Shown here: positions 59,325 to 64,000 of the stretch, piece by piece
How positions within the stretch are numbered: position 1 is the stretch's first letter
How the letters are laid out: each line of letters opens with the position of its first letter
Assembly: GCA_964036045.1 (NCBI GenBank)
Contig: OZ038378.1
Coordinates: 56,581,498 to 56,645,497, forward strand
From: Eutreptiella sp. 'Long Island Sound 2002'
Taxonomy: Eukaryota; Euglenozoa; Euglenophyceae; Eutreptiales; Eutreptiaceae
Direction: 5' to 3'
Length of the DNA: 64,000 nucleotides
Made by a program: the position numbers and the translations under genes
Notes under the pieces: generated by a model
What the model was told of the DNA's origin: nothing
What the model saw: only the letters and a program-made list of their open reading frames with translations
Databases searched by the model: none

Positions 59325-62090
59325 TATCCATTGACAAGCAAACCGCACCAAATGGCACACCCTTTCCCCCGTTGGCATGACTTTTGGGGGTGAAGGTGCA
59401 ACAGGTAGAAAAGGTGAGCCATGTATTTGAAAAGATTTCAAAGGGCTTGCAAAATGTAGGGACGAATGAGGAGCTTGCAGGGGCGGCGGGCACCTTGGAG
59501 CACCAACGTGTAGCAGGGCGGCAAGGTCCTTGGAGCACTACACTTTCGGGATAATCTGGTGGGACTTCGCATAGGTCCTGGCTCACGTCTTCTTCTTCGC
59601 TTTTCAAAAACTCTTGCGCCTTGACCTACACGCCCGTTTTGGGTTCAATTCGGGCGAGAAAAGCATAGCGCACACACTACAACTACAAGGTTGCTTCACA
59701 AAAGTGTGCAACGGGTTCCTTGTGGGGGGGCCGAAGTCACGGTGAGAGGTCACTCACCGTCACCAGGCTGCTTCGTTTTGTAGCCTTTAATTACTTGTGT
59801 AACACAACATACGCATCCCGCTTTGTCGGTAGGAAATGAGCTTTTCGCAACGCCTTGAGGTCACTTTCCGTTGCCGCGCAACGCGGCTCCTTGTGGAGTT
59901 TGCTCTCGCATGACAAATTGTAAGTGCACCTCACAATCCCCATACGGGCCATGACGTCTCTTCCACCTGCGGGCCACCTTTGCATAACAATGTTTGCTCA
60001 GGAGACATTGACAATCAACAGGGAGGCGGTGGACCACGATGACCCATGGCAAACACTCCCATTGGTTGTCCAAGAGAGAGGGGGCTTCTGAAATACCTCA
60101 GCAAAGCAACAAAACAGTCATCAGTGATGATAGACGAAAAAAAATCGACACTCAGCATGATTTGTGCATTGTTTTGCAGAAACCCATGTGGTAGTTGTGC
60201 TCTCTCTTTGTGTGTGTGGTTTTTCCGCCCTGCTGGCGTCATTGCCGAGCCCCGAGGAAATCACCCTTGCCTATAGCCGTGGAACAAAGCATCTAGATCA
60301 TCTAGAGATTTAGTTTTTTCAATACATTTGGACCTGGATTATTCACGGTCACTCACGGTGACTTGTTCGCGACATTGTTGTGACGCCTATGGACGATTCG
60401 TGTAACATGAGAAAACGAAACGATCTTTCAAAAAATGCAAGCTTTCAACAAATGCAAGCGAAAGTGCGACAAATTGAGCATTGTTGAATGGGAGTAACGC
60501 ACGTGGAAACACGTTGTGAAGTTCCTCTCCGCACGCCGCCATGTGGTGGTCGAATGGTAGAATGGCAGAATCACTCTGCCCCACGTGCGCAAAGGATGTG
60601 CACATGCGTGATGGATGGTCTCTAGTATTCTCTAAAACAAGTCGTTGCAATTTTCTCCACTAGTCTAGCCCCACTTGGGCCACCTAAAGGTCACATACCT
60701 TTTGACATGCTTAGAAAGCACCATATGTCTAAATAGGCTGTTAGGTTGGTAGGCTGCAAGTTGATTTTGGACAAAAGTGTACTTTGGTTTGTTACTTTTG
60801 ACAATCAAAGGATTCCATTTCACCATGCCCAAAAGGAAAACGTCCATCCGTACAAGCGTACACTCGTTCGTGTTGATTGGTGAATATGAGTGACACCACC
60901 CATGGTGGCCAACTCGCATGGAATGCTCATGGAAATCCTTAAAATGTGGCCCTTTTTTCAAACATGGCTCGTACCAATGTGCTTAATATCCGATGCCATA
61001 TGCCGTACCGATGTTTGTCGAGTTTGGACACACACACTCAAAAAGGGCGATCTAATCCACAATGTCAATGGATTCCACATTGGATTCCTAATTTGGGGTC
61101 CTCCGGGGATGCCAACAAATCAACACTTGGCAAGATTTCCTGTGGCTCCAAGGCTGAAAAATTAGGTTGCCCATGCCAATGTGAGGAATCTACTCACCAA
61201 CTGCCATAACCGCACCACGAGATGTCGGCAGCTAGACACAATGGTTGGGGCGGGCAAGCTTAGACCTAAGTGGACTGCAAACCTTGTAGGGCCCGCCTCC
61301 GTCTCGTGAAAGGTTGGTTTTTTTGCAAAATGCAGCTGGACTCCAGAAGGTTTTCCCACACCCAAACTGGCTGCAACTTTGCGCTGCAGCCGTTGGGGGG
61401 GGATCCACGATAAACAGTGTTGTTTGCCTCTGACAGTGTACGTGAGCTGTACAAAGGCAAGATACATGGGCAAGCAGCAAAGCCACATCAAAGAAATGCA
61501 ATGACTCCAATGTTGATAGACACAACTTCAAGCACATGTACTATGCCACCTTTCGCCTCTGTGGGCCAGAGACCAACGGTCTTCGAAGCTGAGGTGTCCT
61601 CCACATTTGATCGTCTATCCAATACAATGCCAAGAACATCTTGATGAGACAAGTAGCACTGCTGAATTGTTGTCTACCAAGTATCGAAGACAACATGTTC
61701 GGAAACGATGCAGCCTTCAACAAGTCCTCTGAAAGCATCAATTACATCTAAATCGTGAAATGTAGGTAACGGTCGTCATTTCGATGTTCAGAGTAGAAAA
61801 ATTGTCCGTTTTAAATTTTGCGCTACCGCGAAGGTGTCTGTCGCACAGGGAAGGCCGATCCACAACCACCGGTGACGGTATGCAGACTACGGCCCTAGCA
61901 GACTGCGAAAGACTGCGCACGAACAGGCGACACGCGCATTTACGACAACCGAAAAAACGACTGCAACTGATCTACTGCAACTGATCTTCTGCTAAAAGGC
62001 GACAAGGATGTTTTGAACCGTTCTGCAGCCCGAATTTATGAAATAATTGCATTATTTTATCGCCAGATAAGGGAACGATACCTTACTGGT
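59325..62090. other. 2.8-kb interval without a supported gene
   Basis: Mixed composition with many frames of 60-115 codons on both strands, mostly lacking ATG and overlapping. The most coding-like are a plus-strand stretch at about 59395-59552 (QQVEKVSHVFEKISKGLQ, then TAA), a minus-strand frame 60387-60650, and a minus-strand frame 61232-61537; I recognise none of them. TCACGGTGA-type motifs occur at 59735-59760 and 60343-60363. A 14-bp tandem pair ACTGCAACTGATCT lies at 61960-61987. No RNA gene is recognised. Confidence 0.55.
59739..59760. other. Hairpin ACGGTGAG/CTCACCGT
   Basis: An 8-bp perfect inverted repeat (59739-59746 with 59753-59760) with the loop AGGTCA, one of the recurrent TCACGGTGA-type sites. 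Confidence 0.65.
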
Positions 62091-62099
62091 AACAAGGCT

Positions 62100-64000
62100 A
62101 CTGCTGCTGATTTTCAAGTTCCTCCAAGTGAAAATCCACTCCCTCCTACTCATTTTCAACTCCCTCCTACTCATTTTCAACTCCCTCCTACTCATTTTCA
62201 ACTCACCCCTGCTCATTTTCAACTCCCTCCAAGTGAAAATCCACTCCCTCGTACTCAATTTCAACTCCCTCCTACTCATTTTCAACTCCCCCCTGCTCAT
62301 TTTCAACTCCCTCCAAGTGAAAATCCACTCCCTCGTACTCATTTTCAACTCCCTGCTGCTCATTTTCAACTCCCCCCTGCTCATTTTCAACTCCCCCCTG
62401 CTCATTTTCAACTCCCTCCAAGTGAAAATGCACTCCCTCCTACTCATTTTCAACTCTTGCCTGCTCATTTTCAACTCCCTCCAACTGAAAATCCACTCCC
62501 TCCTACTCAATTTCAACTCCCTCCTACTCATTTTCAACTCCCCCCTGCTCATTTTCAACTCCCTCCAAGTGAAAATCCACTCCCTCCTACTCATTTTCAA
62601 CTCCCTCCTACTCATTTTCAACGCCCCCCTGCTCATTTTCAACTCCCTCCAAGTCAAAATCCACTCCCTCCTACTCATTTTCAACTCCCTCCTGCTCATT
62701 TTCAACTCCCCCCTGCTCATTTTCAACTCCCTCCAAGTGAAAATCCACTCCCCCTTGCTCATTTTCAACTCCCTGCTGCTCATTTTCAACTGCCTCCAAG
62801 TGAAAATACACTCCCCCCTGCTCATTTTCATCTCCCTGCTGCTCATTCTCAACTCCTCCCTGCTCATTTTCAACTCCCTCCTACTCATTTTCAACTCCCT
62901 CCTACTCATTTTCAACTCCCCCCTGCTCATTTTCAACTCCTTCCAAGTGAAAATCCACTCCCTCCTACTCATTTTCAACTCCCTGCTGCTCATTTTCAAC
63001 TCCCACCTGCACATTTTCAACTCCCTCCAAATGAAAATCCACTCCCCCCTGCTCATTTTCAACTCCCTGCCGCTCATTTTCAACTCCCTCCAAGTGAAAA
63101 TCCACTCCCCCCTGCTCATTTTCATCTCACTGCTGCTCTTTTTGAACTCCCCCCTGCTCATTTTCAACACCCTCCTACTCATTTTCAACTCCCTCTTGCT
63201 CATTTTCAACTCCCTGCTGCTCATTTTCAACTGCCTCCAAGTGAAAATCCACTCCCACCTGCTCATTTTCATCTCCCTGCTGCTCATTTTCAACCCCCCC
63301 CTGCTCATTTTCAACTCCCTCCAAGTGAAAATCCACTCCCCCCTGCTCATTTTCAACTCCCTGCCGCTCATTTTCAACTCCCTCCAAGTGAAAATCCACT
63401 CCCCTCTGCTCATTTTCATCTCCCTGCTGCTCATTTTCAACCCCCCCCTGCTCATTTTCAACTCCCTCCTACTCATTTTCAACTCCCTCTTGCTCATTTT
63501 CAACTCCCTGCTGCTCATTTTCAACTGCCTCCAAGTGAAAATCCACTCCCACCTGCTCATTTTCATCTCCCTGCTACTCATTTTCAACTCCCCCCTACTC
63601 ATTTTCAACTCCCTCCTACTCATTTTCAACTCCCTCCTACTCATTTTCAACTCCCTCCTACTCATTTTCAACTCCCCCCTGCTCATTTTCAACTCCTTCC
63701 AAGTGAAAATCCACTCCCTCCTACTCATTTTCAACTCCCTGCTGCTCATTTTCAACTCCCACCTGCACATTTTCAACTCCCTCCAAATGAAAATCCACTC
63801 CCCCCTGCTCATTTTCAACTCCCTGCCGCTCATTTTCAACTCCCTCCAAGTGAAAATCCACTCCCCCCTGCTCATTTTCATCTCACTGCTGCTCTTTTTG
63901 AACTCCCCCCTGCTCATTTTCAACACCCTCCTACTCATTTTCAACTCCCTCTTGCTCATTTTCAACTCCCTGCTGCTCATTTTCAACTGCCTCCAAGTGA
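62100..64000 (-). repeat. 21-bp minisatellite array encoding heptad repeats
   Basis: About 90 units of 21 bp in one orientation, reaching the right edge. Two unit types alternate irregularly: CTACTCATTTTCAACTCCCTC and CAAGTGAAAATCCACTCCCTC. On the minus strand one frame is open from the window edge to a TAA at 62052, reading ELKMSRR and WIFTWRE heptads for over 640 codons. Because 21 is divisible by 3, an open frame is expected from the unit alone. A plus-strand frame (LLIFNSL/QVKIHSL) is also open, so coding is not established. Unit length is almost invariant and substitutions dominate. If expressed from the minus strand it would be a very basic, Met/Arg/Lys-rich protein with a Trp-containing heptad. 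Confidence 0.93.
62941..64000. repeat. Higher-order periods of 756 bp and 294 bp in the 21-bp array
   Basis: The rare unit CTCCTTCCAAGTGAAAATCC occurs with TTCC at 62941 and 63697, and TCTCACTGCTGCTCTTTTTG at 63125 and 63881. Both give exactly 756 bp, or 36 units, and the intervening unit order matches. CCCTCTTGCT at 63191 and 63485 marks a second, 294-bp (14-unit) duplication nested within. Confidence 0.88.

Noticed and set aside
60890-61537. Overlapping frames of about 90-110 codons
   Set aside because: No family recognised, alternative starts only or competing frames, and no splice or repeat evidence to choose among them.

Overview
This window looks like nuclear DNA of a eukaryote, not bacterial or viral DNA. 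About 83% of it is one head-to-tail satellite array with a monomer of roughly 84-92 bp. The rest holds isolated coding fragments with splice-like borders, small inverted-repeat elements, simple repeats and a second tandem array. There is no operon layout, no recognisable prokaryotic gene and no rRNA or tRNA. I cannot name the species; a GC-rich alga or lower plant would fit, but that is only an impression.

Layout. (1) 1-52568: a G-tract-rich, dyad-rich satellite of about 600 monomers, all in one orientation, running off the left edge. It has nested higher-order duplications with offsets of about 0.42, 0.77, 1.1, 1.5-2.0, 2.5 and 2.7-3.0 kb. (2) 52569-53153: a 585-bp non-satellite insert that splits one monomer exactly inside its palindrome and carries a gene fragment on the minus strand. 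(3) 53154-53506: the last four or so satellite monomers. (4) 53507-53790: an AT-rich block of ~35-bp hairpin repeats. (5) 53791-55296: mostly unassigned DNA with one exon-like open segment. (6) 55297-55638: a 342-bp element bounded by 13-bp inverted repeats and filled with a GGTTGGCGGT-type simple repeat. (7) 55730-55960: a short plus-strand reading frame broken by one stop. (8) 55961-58273: the only convincing long gene, on the minus strand, encoding about 770 residues of largely disordered, internally repeated protein. (9) 58673-59324: a small bracketed segment (37-bp direct repeats, imperfect inverted ends) around an acidic, poly-Ser C-terminal coding fragment. (10) 59325-62090: no gene I can support, but recurrent TCACGGTGA-type motifs. 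(11) 62100-64000: a 21-bp minisatellite with 294-bp and 756-bp higher-order periods, running off the right edge.

The giant open reading frames of the satellite (up to 2950 codons) follow from a monomer with no TAA, TAG or TGA on its plus strand; I do not annotate them as genes. The most distinctive features are the three dyad elements per monomer, the inverse G-tract/A-tract variation, the insert placed exactly in the palindrome, and the long repeat-bearing minus-strand protein of unknown family.
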